This document shows, one piece after another, positions 16,740 to 25,196 of a stretch of 64,000 bases of DNA. The notes beneath the pieces are model-generated. The model was not told the origin of the DNA and searched no databases. It saw nothing but the letters and a program-made list of their open reading frames with translations. Origin of the DNA: Saprospiraceae bacterium (lineage in GTDB: Bacteria; Bacteroidota; Bacteroidia; Chitinophagales; Saprospiraceae). The position numbers and the translations under genes were made by a program. The DNA lies in assembly GCA_016712145.1 (NCBI GenBank), contig JADJRO010000001.1, positions 1,116,001 to 1,180,000 of the forward strand. The letters are read 5' to 3'. The number at the start of each line of letters is the position of its first letter. Position 1 is the first letter of the stretch.

Positions 16740-18086
16740 TCAATTTTCATTAGCAGGTCTCGGAAATTGAGTCCAAACATCATCCCCTGCCCGATCTATT
16801 GGAAGCTCCGCTAATTTGTTGTAGCGTCTCATATCAATCCATCGATGTCCTTCTCCATACAAAGAATACCTGCGTTGTTTCAATAGTTCCCTGATGAGTC
16901 CGTCTTTATCAGAAGCTCCGCTGTAGTCGGCTAATCCAGCAGCATTCCTGATAATATTTAATGATCGCACTGCATCAATAGTCAGCCCTTTTTGAATATA
17001 GTATTCTGCTTGTAATAATACCAATTCCTCATTACGTATTATTGGAATGGGGTCGGTATTTGTCGTATATAAAGCAAAATCAAATTCACTGGTCAAGCCA
17101 TTTGATGTTGTTGGTGCGGTGCGCTTCTTTGCCTTATTAACGCGAGAATCATTTGCATCTGAATCTGCAATAAAGTTTGGATGCGCTAAACGCACCTCGC
17201 CACTTGCATTCAATGGATAAAATACTTCATTGAGAATATCGCCTCCTGATTTAGAGAATATATAATAAACACCAGTTTTAAAATCACCGTTTTCATTGAT
17301 AAAGCTTTCTAATAAAGAAGCATTTACCCCATCCCAATTTTCACGGTACGCATTGACACGTGCACTCAAAGCCCGATTAAATTTCAAGAATGTGGCCGGA
17401 TTATCAAATCCAGTAAAGCCTTTTCCAAGTTTCAAAGCAAATGCAACACCACCTAATTTTAGATCAGCAGATGCTTCATCTAATAATGCCGCTATTGCAT
17501 TTAAGGAAGCAGCCTTATCTAAAAACGGACCTAGATTATCCGGATCTTCTACCTGTACTCTGATTCCGTTATCGTATTGCTGGTTAAACGCCATTAATAA
17601 TTCATGTGCTTTAATTGTTTTAGCCAAGCCGTTTAGTGCTTTACGTTGTTCATCACTAAGTGCTGCTTTTGTATTTTTTACAGCAGTTAATAAAATATTA
17701 CAATTTTTGATAACACGGTACCTCGCATTGTAGGTATTTTGAGTATAAAATGCCCCGGCGTCCAGTATTCCGGAAGAAGCACCCATCAACTCTCCTGTAT
17801 ATCTTGGGTCAGATCCAGAAAAGCGATAGACCTCTCTCCCAATAACACTGACTCCGTCAAAATAAATACCGTATTCATTCCGCATTGCTGCCTGGATTCC
17901 ATCTAATAAATTTTGAAGTTCACTGATGGTTGCATTTGTTTCAATTGAGCCAATGCTTGGATTGTTAGGATCTTGAATATCATCTAATTCGCAACCAGAT
18001 ATTACTACCAGTAAACAAATTAACAAGCTCCAAATTCTATTTTTAATATTATTCACTATTGTTTTCATGACTGTAAATTTTTTCAT
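16740..18086 (-). CDS. SusD/RagB-family nutrient-binding outer membrane lipoprotein
   Basis: The 448-residue protein is a surface glycan- or peptide-binding lid for the adjacent SusC channel. A lipoprotein signal ends at Cys32 (VVISGC). The N-terminal TPR-like region and the C-terminal SusD block (RNEELVLLQAEYYIQKG ... YGEGHRWIDMRRYN, written with breaks) are present. It is slightly short for the family (commonly 480-550). It starts at ATG 18086, directly abutting the susC stop; ATG 18068 is an alternative that also leaves a complete signal peptide. No glycoside hydrolase, peptidase or sigma/anti-sigma pair lies nearby, so the substrate is not predictable. Confidence 0.9.
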   Translation of the reverse strand: MKKFTVMKTIVNNIKNRIWSLLICLLVVISGCELDDIQDPNNPSIGSIETNATISELQNLLDGIQAAMRNEYGIYFDGVSVIGREVYRFSGSDPRYTGELMGASSGILDAGAFYTQNTYNARYRVIKNCNILLTAVKNTKAALSDEQRKALNGLAKTIKAHELLMAFNQQYDNGIRVQVEDPDNLGPFLDKAASLNAIAALLDEASADLKLGGVAFALKLGKGFTGFDNPATFLKFNRALSARVNAYRENWDGVNASLLESFINENGDFKTGVYYIFSKSGGDILNEVFYPLNASGEVRLAHPNFIADSDANDSRVNKAKKRTAPTTSNGLTSEFDFALYTTNTDPIPIIRNEELVLLQAEYYIQKGLTIDAVRSLNIIRNAAGLADYSGASDKDGLIRELLKQRRYSLYGEGHRWIDMRRYNKLAELPIDRAGDDVWTQFPRPANEN

Positions 18087-21050
18087 TTAAAAAGTTGCGC
18101 CTATTGTAAAAACCAGACTCTTTGATGAAGGAAATGGAGTTACTTCAATTGCATTTGAAATTGCTCTAATTCCAAAATTAGATACTTCCGGATCATAACT
18201 ATTGTAATCAAAAATGTTAATTAAATTTCTACCGGATATTCCAATTTTAACTTGAGCTTTATCATTAAACATAGCTTTTGGCAATTTATAAGTGAGTCCA
18301 ATTTCACGCAAGCGAATGTAACTTGCATCTTCAATAAATACATGAGCACTGGAACCTAATTGGCTTACTCTATAATCACCATTGTTTAATTTATTGGCGG
18401 GGTCCAGGTTTTTTTCATCATAATCCGCACTGGTACCGGACAAGTCAGATAACAAAGTAGTTAAATTGATATTTTCACCTCCCTTCTTCCAATGAAACAA
18501 AAATGAAAGATCAAAATTTCCAAAACTTAAATTATTTGACCAGGAAAGGTTAAAATCAGGTTCAGCATCTCCCCATACACGCAATCCATCTGAATCAGAA
18601 GTATCCGATGTAGTACCAACAATTTGAGTTGGACTTTTTCCCTCTTCAATTTTAAATACACCTAAGATGGGGGCAAAACCTCCTTCATTAAACGCAGGAA
18701 CTTTTAAATTTTCAATGGTTGCTGTATTTTTCCAAAAACCAAAGCGCGTATTCCAATTAAAATTTCTTCTTTGGATAGCATTTACAGCCAAGCCAATTTC
18801 AATTCCATTGTTTTTTAATTCTGCTGCATTTAGCCATCGATTGGTGAATCCAGTTGATCCGGGCACTTGAACTTGTAAAACCAAGTCTTCAATATTTTTT
18901 ATATAATATGTAAAATCCAATAACATTCGATTCTTAAATAAGCCCAAATCAAACCCTGTTTCAATTTCAGTTTGTTTTTCTGGACCTAATTCACTAAAGC
19001 CTAAGGTACGCCCAATGATTGATCCTGTTGAACCATCAATAACAATTGAATTTAATGGCGTGTAAATAGAACCAAATCGCGCAAAATTTCCGGATTGTCC
19101 ATAAGCAACGCGCAATTTCAAATCGCTAAGATGATCATTTGCACAATTTGCCAGTTTTGTAATGTTTGCTGCTATAGATGCTTTAGGATAATAATATAAT
19201 TTATTTGCATCCCCGTTATTTGAGGATTTATCAGCACGCAAACCTACAGTTACTATAAGTTTATCGTCCCAGTTGACCTCTTCCTGTGCAAAAAAACCAC
19301 GGTCCTTTTGAATCACTTTAGTTTGCAACACAGAAACAGATCCAGCTTGATTTAAATTAGATTGAGACCCAATCAGAAAGTTGGATTTATTAAGAATTGA
19401 ATTCTGATCAAAATTTTCAGCAGTCAATCCTATTTGAGTTCTCAATCCAATACTTCCAGGTTGCCATTGATGTACTATAAATGCACCAAAATTTTTATTT
19501 GTATTTAAGGTAGTACCTAAAATGGATGCGCCATTGGTTCCGTTCCCATCTTTTTGCCATTGCAAGGTACTAGGTGCTAAAACTGTTGTCAACAAAGTAT
19601 AGTAATCCAATCCTCCGCGGCCTACTAATTTTAAAGATGACTTTTGACCTTGGTAAAGTGCTATACTTAATGATCCACCAGCAATAAACCGGTTCACATT
19701 TTCATTGTTTTTCATAAGCGCACCGGTTTGAAGAAAATTTGACGGTGCATAAGGATTGTTTGGATAGTTTCCTTGATCATCTGCATGCAATTCGGCCCAT
19801 GCTGGAGTACTTACCAAGGAGACGCCCATGGTGGCTGAGGAATTATCATTATTAAAGAATCCTCTATCTGCTTCACTCTTCATATAATTAGAACTCAATG
19901 AAAGATCAATTCGCTTAGAAATTTTACGATCTAAGTTCAATCTAAAGTTCAGTCTTTCGTAACCGGTATTTTTAACAATACCTTCCTCATTCTTATAAGT
20001 CATACCGGCAAAATATTTGGTTTTATCATCACCCCCACTAATATTTAAGCGAGTATTTGATAAAAATCCTGTATTGCCATATAATTCATCTTCATAATCA
20101 TAAATTTTTCCAGCATTTTGAGCTACTGTAAATGCATTTAATCCATTCACTCCAAAATGAGTCCGGGCTTTTGCTGTATCCCATGTACGTGCACCAAGCA
20201 AACGGATAGCGCTATTGAATCCAACACTTTGAGAAACATCAATTTTAGTTTTACCAGCTTGTCCACGTTTTGTAGTAATAATTACAACTCCGGCGCCAGC
20301 ACGGGAACCGTAAATTGCAGCAGCGGAAGCGCCTTTTAAAATTTCAATCCGGTCTATATCTTCCGGATCCAAATCAGCAATTCGATTGGAAGGGTTGTCC
20401 TGGTCTCCTGCTGGTCTTCCATGCCTATATGCTAAAGAAAGCGAATTAAGTCCGGAAGCAATCGAAGAATTATCAATATAAACCCCATCGATAATAAATA
20501 AAGGCTGAGAATTACCCGTTAATGTAGTGACCCCACGCAACTTGATTGCAATCCCACCGCCTGGAGCGCCGGAATTAGCAACAATATTTGCACCGGTAAA
20601 TTTTCCATAAAGGGCCCCATCCATAGTTTGTTGGACGGTAGTACCGGTAAGATCTTTGCTTTCAATGGATGCTACTGCATTTGCTGCATTGCTTCTTTTA
20701 ATTGAAGTAGCCAAGCCCGAAACGATGACTTCGTCCATTACGGTAGCTTTGCCACTTAAAGTGATTTCCTGCATGGATTCACCAGCATTCACTTGTTTTT
20801 CGATGTCGGCATACCCGAGATAGGCAATCACCAGAATTGCCGAAGATCCTGGAACTTCCAACGAATATTTCCCATCAAGATCCGTATAGGTTCCTATGGT
20901 TGTTCCCTTTACCTGAACGGCAACACCGGTAAGGGGGTTTCCCTTTTCATCCGTAATCTTACCCGATGCAGTAAATTGGGCATTAAGGTTCATGGAAATA
21001 AAAAGACCTAACAATAGAATAAGCCTTTTAAACTTAAATTCTTGAAACAT
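18087..21050 (-). CDS. SusC/RagA-family TonB-linked outer membrane protein
   Basis: The protein has 987 residues from ATG 21050, chosen because it begins the signal peptide (MFQEFKFKRLILLLG ... LNAQ); the longer frame starts at a TTG. A carboxypeptidase-D regulatory-like domain (GKITDEKGNPLTGVAV, residues ~29-105) leads into a plug with the SusC text PLFIIDGVYID and RIEILKGASAAAIYGSRAG. A C-terminal beta-barrel ends in aromatic F (TIGATF). It imports large nutrients with its SusD partner, using TonB energy. The downstream susD begins at the next base after the stop. A TTACTTTG/TTTG promoter-like pair lies 31-64 bases upstream. Confidence 0.93.
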   Translation of the reverse strand: MFQEFKFKRLILLLGLFISMNLNAQFTASGKITDEKGNPLTGVAVQVKGTTIGTYTDLDGKYSLEVPGSSAILVIAYLGYADIEKQVNAGESMQEITLSGKATVMDEVIVSGLATSIKRSNAANAVASIESKDLTGTTVQQTMDGALYGKFTGANIVANSGAPGGGIAIKLRGVTTLTGNSQPLFIIDGVYIDNSSIASGLNSLSLAYRHGRPAGDQDNPSNRIADLDPEDIDRIEILKGASAAAIYGSRAGAGVVIITTKRGQAGKTKIDVSQSVGFNSAIRLLGARTWDTAKARTHFGVNGLNAFTVAQNAGKIYDYEDELYGNTGFLSNTRLNISGGDDKTKYFAGMTYKNEEGIVKNTGYERLNFRLNLDRKISKRIDLSLSSNYMKSEADRGFFNNDNSSATMGVSLVSTPAWAELHADDQGNYPNNPYAPSNFLQTGALMKNNENVNRFIAGGSLSIALYQGQKSSLKLVGRGGLDYYTLLTTVLAPSTLQWQKDGNGTNGASILGTTLNTNKNFGAFIVHQWQPGSIGLRTQIGLTAENFDQNSILNKSNFLIGSQSNLNQAGSVSVLQTKVIQKDRGFFAQEEVNWDDKLIVTVGLRADKSSNNGDANKLYYYPKASIAANITKLANCANDHLSDLKLRVAYGQSGNFARFGSIYTPLNSIVIDGSTGSIIGRTLGFSELGPEKQTEIETGFDLGLFKNRMLLDFTYYIKNIEDLVLQVQVPGSTGFTNRWLNAAELKNNGIEIGLAVNAIQRRNFNWNTRFGFWKNTATIENLKVPAFNEGGFAPILGVFKIEEGKSPTQIVGTTSDTSDSDGLRVWGDAEPDFNLSWSNNLSFGNFDLSFLFHWKKGGENINLTTLLSDLSGTSADYDEKNLDPANKLNNGDYRVSQLGSSAHVFIEDASYIRLREIGLTYKLPKAMFNDKAQVKIGISGRNLINIFDYNSYDPEVSNFGIRAISNAIEVTPFPSSKSLVFTIGATF

Positions 21051-21080
21051 AATCGTAAATTTTGGATTAGAAATTTGGAC

Positions 21081-21114
21081 CAAAGTAATCCATTAAATCT
21101 AAAAACGTGCCAAA
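21081..21114 (-). promoter_or_regulatory. Candidate Bacteroidota promoter of susC
   Basis: On the minus strand a TTTG (complement of CAAA at 21111-21114) is followed after 22 bases by TTACTTTG (21081-21088). The Bacteroidota primary sigma factor consensus is TTTG, 17-23 bases, TAnnTTTG, so this has one mismatch in the -7 box. The predicted start of transcription lies about 24 bases upstream of the chosen susC ATG. Confidence 0.4.
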
Positions 21115-21219
21115 ATTCAACAATTAAAAATAAGCTTAAGGCTAAATGCCAAATAATATTTTGTGAGCTTGGAATAATTGCCGTTGAAAACCAAATAAAA
21201 ATATGAACTTAAAATTAAA

Positions 21220-22299
21220 TTAGACAGCCATTTCTTGTTCTACTGTTATAGGGAGTATCCATCCATGGGTATCGGCAATCCTTCCTTTTCTAATTCCGTT
21301 AATTTCATTCTTGAGCAAAGTAGATAAGCCCCATTGGGAGGCATCAAACAATAATTCATTGTTTTTATAGCCGATTCGGTTGACATTTGCAACTACAGCT
21401 GCGGTACCAGCGCCGAAAACTTCGATCAATTCTTTATTTTTATAGGCCGCATAGATTTCTTCCATGCTTACGGGTCTTTCTTCAACTTTATACCCTTTAT
21501 CTTTCAATAAGGTAATGATGCTATCCCGGGTAATCCCTTGCAAAATCGTTCCACTAAGATTGGGTGTCAGTACAACATCTTTGAGGACAAAGAAGATATT
21601 CATTGTTCCAACCTCTTGTACATATTTAAATTCATGTGCATCCATCCACATCACCTGATCATACCCTTTATCCTTTGCCAATTTCGTTGGATACAGTGCT
21701 GCACCGTAATTACCGGCAGCTTTTGCTTCACCAACTCCCCCATCTACAGCTCTTACATATTTTTCTTCTACCAATAATGAAACAGGTTTATTATAATAAG
21801 GACCTGAAGGCAAGTTCATAATCATCAATTTATAGGTATCGGATGAACGTACACCAACAAACTCATCCGTTGCCATCATAACCGGTCTGATATACAATGC
21901 ACAATCTTCTCCTTTTGGAATCCAGTCTTTATCCAATGCAACCAACTGACATAATGCATCAACAAATAGATCGGTTGGAAATTCTGGCATGCACATTCTA
22001 TGAGCAGACACATTTAAACGATCTGCATGATCATAGGGTCGAAATAATAATGGGGTCCCATCATCCGTAATGGAGGCTTTCATTCCTTCAAAAATTCCTT
22101 GACCATAATGCCAGGCCATTGTTGCTGGATGTAAAGGAATTCGCTCTAATGGACGTATTTCAAAATTTTTCCATTGTTGTCCGTCAAAATCCGCAATAAA
22201 CATGTGATCTGCAAACACCTTTCCAAAAGGAATGTTGTTGAAATCGACCTCACTAATTCTTGATTGACGGGTCCGCGTGATTTTGATTTTGTGGTCCAT
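21220..22299 (-). CDS. ilvE: Branched-chain amino acid aminotransferase
   Basis: The 359-residue PLP fold-type IV transaminase catalyses the last step of Leu/Ile/Val synthesis or the first step of their breakdown. GQGIFEGMKAS (residues ~67-77), SAHRMCMPEF and the PLP-lysine context GEAKAAGNYGA (Lys193) identify it. Later motifs VGTMNIFFVL and GTILQGITRDSI also fit. Length matches IlvE type 2 enzymes. It starts at ATG 22299 and is divergent from a small gene at 22383. A CAAAAATA word (TATTTTTG on the coding strand, 22314-22321) could be a -7 element, but no -33 box was seen. Confidence 0.94.
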   Translation of the reverse strand: MDHKIKITRTRQSRISEVDFNNIPFGKVFADHMFIADFDGQQWKNFEIRPLERIPLHPATMAWHYGQGIFEGMKASITDDGTPLLFRPYDHADRLNVSAHRMCMPEFPTDLFVDALCQLVALDKDWIPKGEDCALYIRPVMMATDEFVGVRSSDTYKLMIMNLPSGPYYNKPVSLLVEEKYVRAVDGGVGEAKAAGNYGAALYPTKLAKDKGYDQVMWMDAHEFKYVQEVGTMNIFFVLKDVVLTPNLSGTILQGITRDSIITLLKDKGYKVEERPVSMEEIYAAYKNKELIEVFGAGTAAVVANVNRIGYKNNELLFDASQWGLSTLLKNEINGIRKGRIADTHGWILPITVEQEMAV

Positions 22300-22382
22300 A
22301 TGATTCGTTTTGACAAAAATAATGAAATCTGCTTTGTTTTTATAATTTTTATTTCTTTAATTTACAACAGTTAACGGAAGTT

Positions 22383-22817
22383 TTGGTTTTGAAAAAAGTA
22401 GTCAGTCAATCACACACGTATTCCATCCCTGAAATCAATTCAGTTTCATTGGATCTACTTGATTCGCATTCCTGGTTGGTATTTGTATCCGAAAGCGAAC
22501 TTGCTCAAACAAACCTAACAGATCTATTAAAGAAAATTGTCCATGCTTTAAATATATCATGGGATCACGATGTGAAAATTAGCCCATTTAATACAACAAC
22601 TTGCATGCAATTCAATCAATTTGTAAATAGCTCAATAAAATTTATTGTAGGATTTGGTATTAATCCAATGCAATTAAGTTTACAAGGATTTGATACCAAA
22701 CACCAGGTTTATTCTATTTATAATAAACACTTATTATTTGCAGATTCTCTTGAAACATATTCGAATGATCAATCCAAAAAAGTTTTATGGAAAGCATTAC
22801 AGGAGATGAAGTCTTAG
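22383..22817 (+). CDS. Small protein with psi (HolD)-like sequence layout
   Basis: The 144-residue protein is not of a family I recognise with certainty. Its layout recalls the DNA polymerase III psi subunit: a short hydrophobic strand (SWLVFVSES), a helix LLKKIVHALNI followed by the DHDVKI strand, then an FIVGFG strand with NPMQLSLQG and a C-terminal KKVLWKALQEM helix. E. coli psi has the equivalent VSDVLRALTV, LGTDEPLSLEG and ARAALWQQI. This is pattern-level inference. The first start is TTG at 22383 (a second TTG lies six bases on) and there is no early ATG. It is followed after 200 bases by rdgB on the same strand. Confidence 0.4.
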   Translation: MVLKKVVSQSHTYSIPEINSVSLDLLDSHSWLVFVSESELAQTNLTDLLKKIVHALNISWDHDVKISPFNTTTCMQFNQFVNSSIKFIVGFGINPMQLSLQGFDTKHQVYSIYNKHLLFADSLETYSNDQSKKVLWKALQEMKS

Positions 22818-23017
22818 TTGCCAATAGGTAGGCAATCATTTACAAACTTGAATGAATAATTTAATAATATATTTTCCAAATCGCACTGCAAACACATGAA
22901 TATTTACTTCTGCTCATGCTTTTATTAATTTATTATATTTTAATTCTTCCAGCGAGTAAGCGAGATGACGCTACGCTCCCATAATTATTTATTCTTAATT
23001 TTTAATTCGTAATTGAA

Positions 23018-23596
23018 ATGCTCCTCCTGCTCGCATCTAAAAATCCAAATAAGAAGAAGGAAATGGAAGCCTTCCTTCCAAATGAATATGAAATTAAAGA
23101 TTTAAATGATTTAAGTTTTGATAAAGAAATTGAAGAAAATGGAAAGAGTCTTGAAGAAAATGCATTGATCAAGGCAAGGTATTTTAAAGAAGCAACTGGT
23201 TTAAATTGCATTGCTGAAGATTCCGGTTTGGAAGTTACTGCATTAGATAATGAACCAGGAATCTATTCTGCGCGTTATGCAGGATTGCAAAAAAGTGATC
23301 AGGATAATATCAAATTACTTTTATTTAAATTGAACGGACAGTCAAATCGCGATGCTCAATTTCGTACAATTATAGCATGTATACTGGATGACCAGGAATA
23401 TTTGTTTGAAGGTATTATTAAAGGAGTCATTGCAGAAAATCCGCGAGGTGATTCTGGATTTGGATATGATCCCGTTTTCATACCAGTTGGATACAATCAA
23501 ACGTTTGCTGAATTAGGGATTGAAACCAAAACAAAAATCAGTCATCGTACGGAAGCACTCAAAAAATTAATTCACCATCTTGAGGATTATAAATAA
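23018..23596 (+). CDS. rdgB: XTP/dITP diphosphatase (RdgB/HAM1 family)
   Basis: The 192-residue nucleotide-pool sanitising enzyme hydrolyses dITP, ITP and XTP to monophosphates. Family landmarks are the N-terminal LLLASKNPNKKKEMEAF, the active-site AEDSGLEV with the following ARYAG, NPRGDSGFGYDPVF and KTKISHRTEAL near the C-terminus. Length is typical. ATG at 23018. Its 3' end overlaps the convergent ubiA-type gene by ten bases, so the two stop codons are interleaved. The upstream 200 bases are AT-rich with a TTAATTCGTAATT word also seen in other gaps of this window. Confidence 0.94.
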   Translation: MLLLLASKNPNKKKEMEAFLPNEYEIKDLNDLSFDKEIEENGKSLEENALIKARYFKEATGLNCIAEDSGLEVTALDNEPGIYSARYAGLQKSDQDNIKLLLFKLNGQSNRDAQFRTIIACILDDQEYLFEGIIKGVIAENPRGDSGFGYDPVFIPVGYNQTFAELGIETKTKISHRTEALKKLIHHLEDYK

Positions 23597-24459
23597 AAAT
23601 CTAAAATCGTACAACCAGCCAAAACGACACTGGCAATTCCATTGGTAGTAAAAAAAGCTAGATTGATTTTACTTAAATCACCCCGACTAATAATCCGGTG
23701 TTGAATAAATAATAAAACAATAAATGCACTGCTTCCCAAATAACTTAAATAATTTAAACCGAATTCCTGATGAAGAATCCAAGCACCTATAATGATACTT
23801 ACAGCGCAAACCAGATGCAAACAACTTGAAACTAACAAGGCTTTGGACATTCCAAAGCGAGCTGGAATGGAATACAATTGGTGTTCCTGATCAAAGCGAA
23901 TGTCTTGTAATGCATAAATAATATCAAAACCTGCAACCCAACAGATTACTGCAACGGAATAAAGGATAGGCAAAAAGTGAAAATGACCTGTTACCGCCAA
24001 ATAGGCCCCAATAGGTGCTAAGGATAATCCCAAGCCTAAAAACACATGGCAAAACCAAGAAAAACGTTTGGTATAACTATATCCTAATACAATTAACAAA
24101 GCAATTGGAGACAACAGAAAACAAAGCCAATTTATAAAGTAGGCTGATACTAAAAATACAAGGGCATTGAATGCAACAAATAGCAAAGCATGTTTAGATG
24201 ATATAATACCAGAGGGTATTTCCCGAATCACCGTCCGGGGATTTAATTTATCAATATCCCGGTCTGCCCATCGATTGAAAGCCATCGCAGCATTTCGTGC
24301 TGTTACCATACAAATTAATACCAAAGCAAAAAGTTGCCAATCCAAAATACCATTTCCCATGGCTTTGGTGCCAATAATAAATCCAATTGCAGCAAACGGC
24401 AAGGCAAATACCGTATGACTAAATTTAACCAATGATAAATAATTCTGAATTTGTTTCAT
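23587..24459 (-). CDS. UbiA-family prenyltransferase (4-hydroxybenzoate polyprenyltransferase-like)
   Basis: The 290-residue integral membrane protein has about eight transmembrane segments. Both Asp-rich motifs are present: NRWADRDIDKLNPRT (residues ~62-76) and ALQDIRFDQEHQ (~183-194), which bind the prenyl diphosphate through Mg2+. The text AFNRWADRDIDKLNPRT is characteristic of the 4-hydroxybenzoate prenyltransferase-like group, which includes MqnP of the futalosine menaquinone route. Since Bacteroidota use menaquinone, MqnP is a fair guess but is not decided by sequence. ATG start at 24459. A terminator for the upstream DUF1573 gene lies between 24472 and 24501. Confidence 0.85.
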   Translation of the reverse strand: MKQIQNYLSLVKFSHTVFALPFAAIGFIIGTKAMGNGILDWQLFALVLICMVTARNAAMAFNRWADRDIDKLNPRTVIREIPSGIISSKHALLFVAFNALVFLVSAYFINWLCFLLSPIALLIVLGYSYTKRFSWFCHVFLGLGLSLAPIGAYLAVTGHFHFLPILYSVAVICWVAGFDIIYALQDIRFDQEHQLYSIPARFGMSKALLVSSCLHLVCAVSIIIGAWILHQEFGLNYLSYLGSSAFIVLLFIQHRIISRGDLSKINLAFFTTNGIASVVLAGCTILDFYL

Positions 24460-24471
24460 ATTCGTATAAAC

Positions 24472-24501
24472 AAAAAACCCACCCTGTAAAAACAGGATGG
24501 G
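24472..24501 (-). terminator. Rho-independent terminator of the DUF1573 lipoprotein gene
   Basis: On the minus strand a 10-bp stem (arms 24492-24501 and 24478-24487, one G-U pair in the RNA) with a 4-base loop is followed by six U residues (A6 at 24472-24477). It lies 26 bases past the DUF1573 stop and ends the transcript before the prenyltransferase gene. Confidence 0.85.
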
Positions 24502-24526
24502 CCTCTATAAGTTTTGAAAATAAAGC

Positions 24527-25096
24527 TTATTTTATTGCTGGAGTAGCCGGTGTTTTAGGAGCTTTAGGATCTTTTTTTACAACACCTGTAATTGTCAAAT
24601 AGGTTTGTGGAGGATTGGTGTTTGCAGTAACAGTAACTTTTTTAGTTTGTTTTGAACCATCATCACTGCCTTTGCCTTTAGAATCAAATTCAACTTTGAT
24701 TTCACTGGTAGCACCTGGAGCAACTGGCTCTCTTGGCCAATCTGGAACTGTACAACCACAGCTTCCTTTTGCATCAGATATAATTAATGGCTCGCTTCCA
24801 GTGTTTTTAAATTTGAATGCATATTTTACGTGCTCACCTTCAACGATTTCACCAAAGTCATAAACCATTTCTGTAAACTCCATTGATGTAGTTGGGCCTG
24901 TTGGAGCAGCCGCAGCAGCACCTTCAGCAGCCATAATAGTTCCTGGCTCTGCGCTTGGTAAACCAGCTGCATTTGCAGCAGTACCTGCTTCAGTAGTAGC
25001 AGCTGCATCGGTACCAGCAGCTTTGTCATTCTTGCAAGAAGTGATTCCTACAAGGGCTACAAAAAGACCAAAAGAAAAGAATTTTAAATTTTTCAT
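24527..25096 (-). CDS. DUF1573 lipoprotein
   Basis: The 189-residue protein has a lipoprotein signal (LVGITSC, Cys21). A low-complexity Ala/Thr/Gly linker of about 45 residues follows, then one DUF1573 Ig-like domain: YDFGEIVEGEHVKYAFKFKNTG with SCGCTVPDWPREPVAPGA, and VTVTANTNPP near the end. DUF1573 is frequent in Bacteroidota exported proteins and has an ASPM/SPD-2/Hydin-like fold; no enzymatic role is known. The Ala-rich linker probably spaces the domain from the membrane. It has its own terminator at 24472-24501 and ATG start at 25096. Confidence 0.9.
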   Translation of the reverse strand: MKNLKFFSFGLFVALVGITSCKNDKAAGTDAAATTEAGTAANAAGLPSAEPGTIMAAEGAAAAAPTGPTTSMEFTEMVYDFGEIVEGEHVKYAFKFKNTGSEPLIISDAKGSCGCTVPDWPREPVAPGATSEIKVEFDSKGKGSDDGSKQTKKVTVTANTNPPQTYLTITGVVKKDPKAPKTPATPAIK

Positions 25097-25196
25097 GATT
25101 TAAATATGATTTTTTACTTGTTAGATTGAGAATGTAAAATTAACCTACCTTAAAGTAACACCATTTATTCTATTTCAAATGTATTGTTAATGATTA

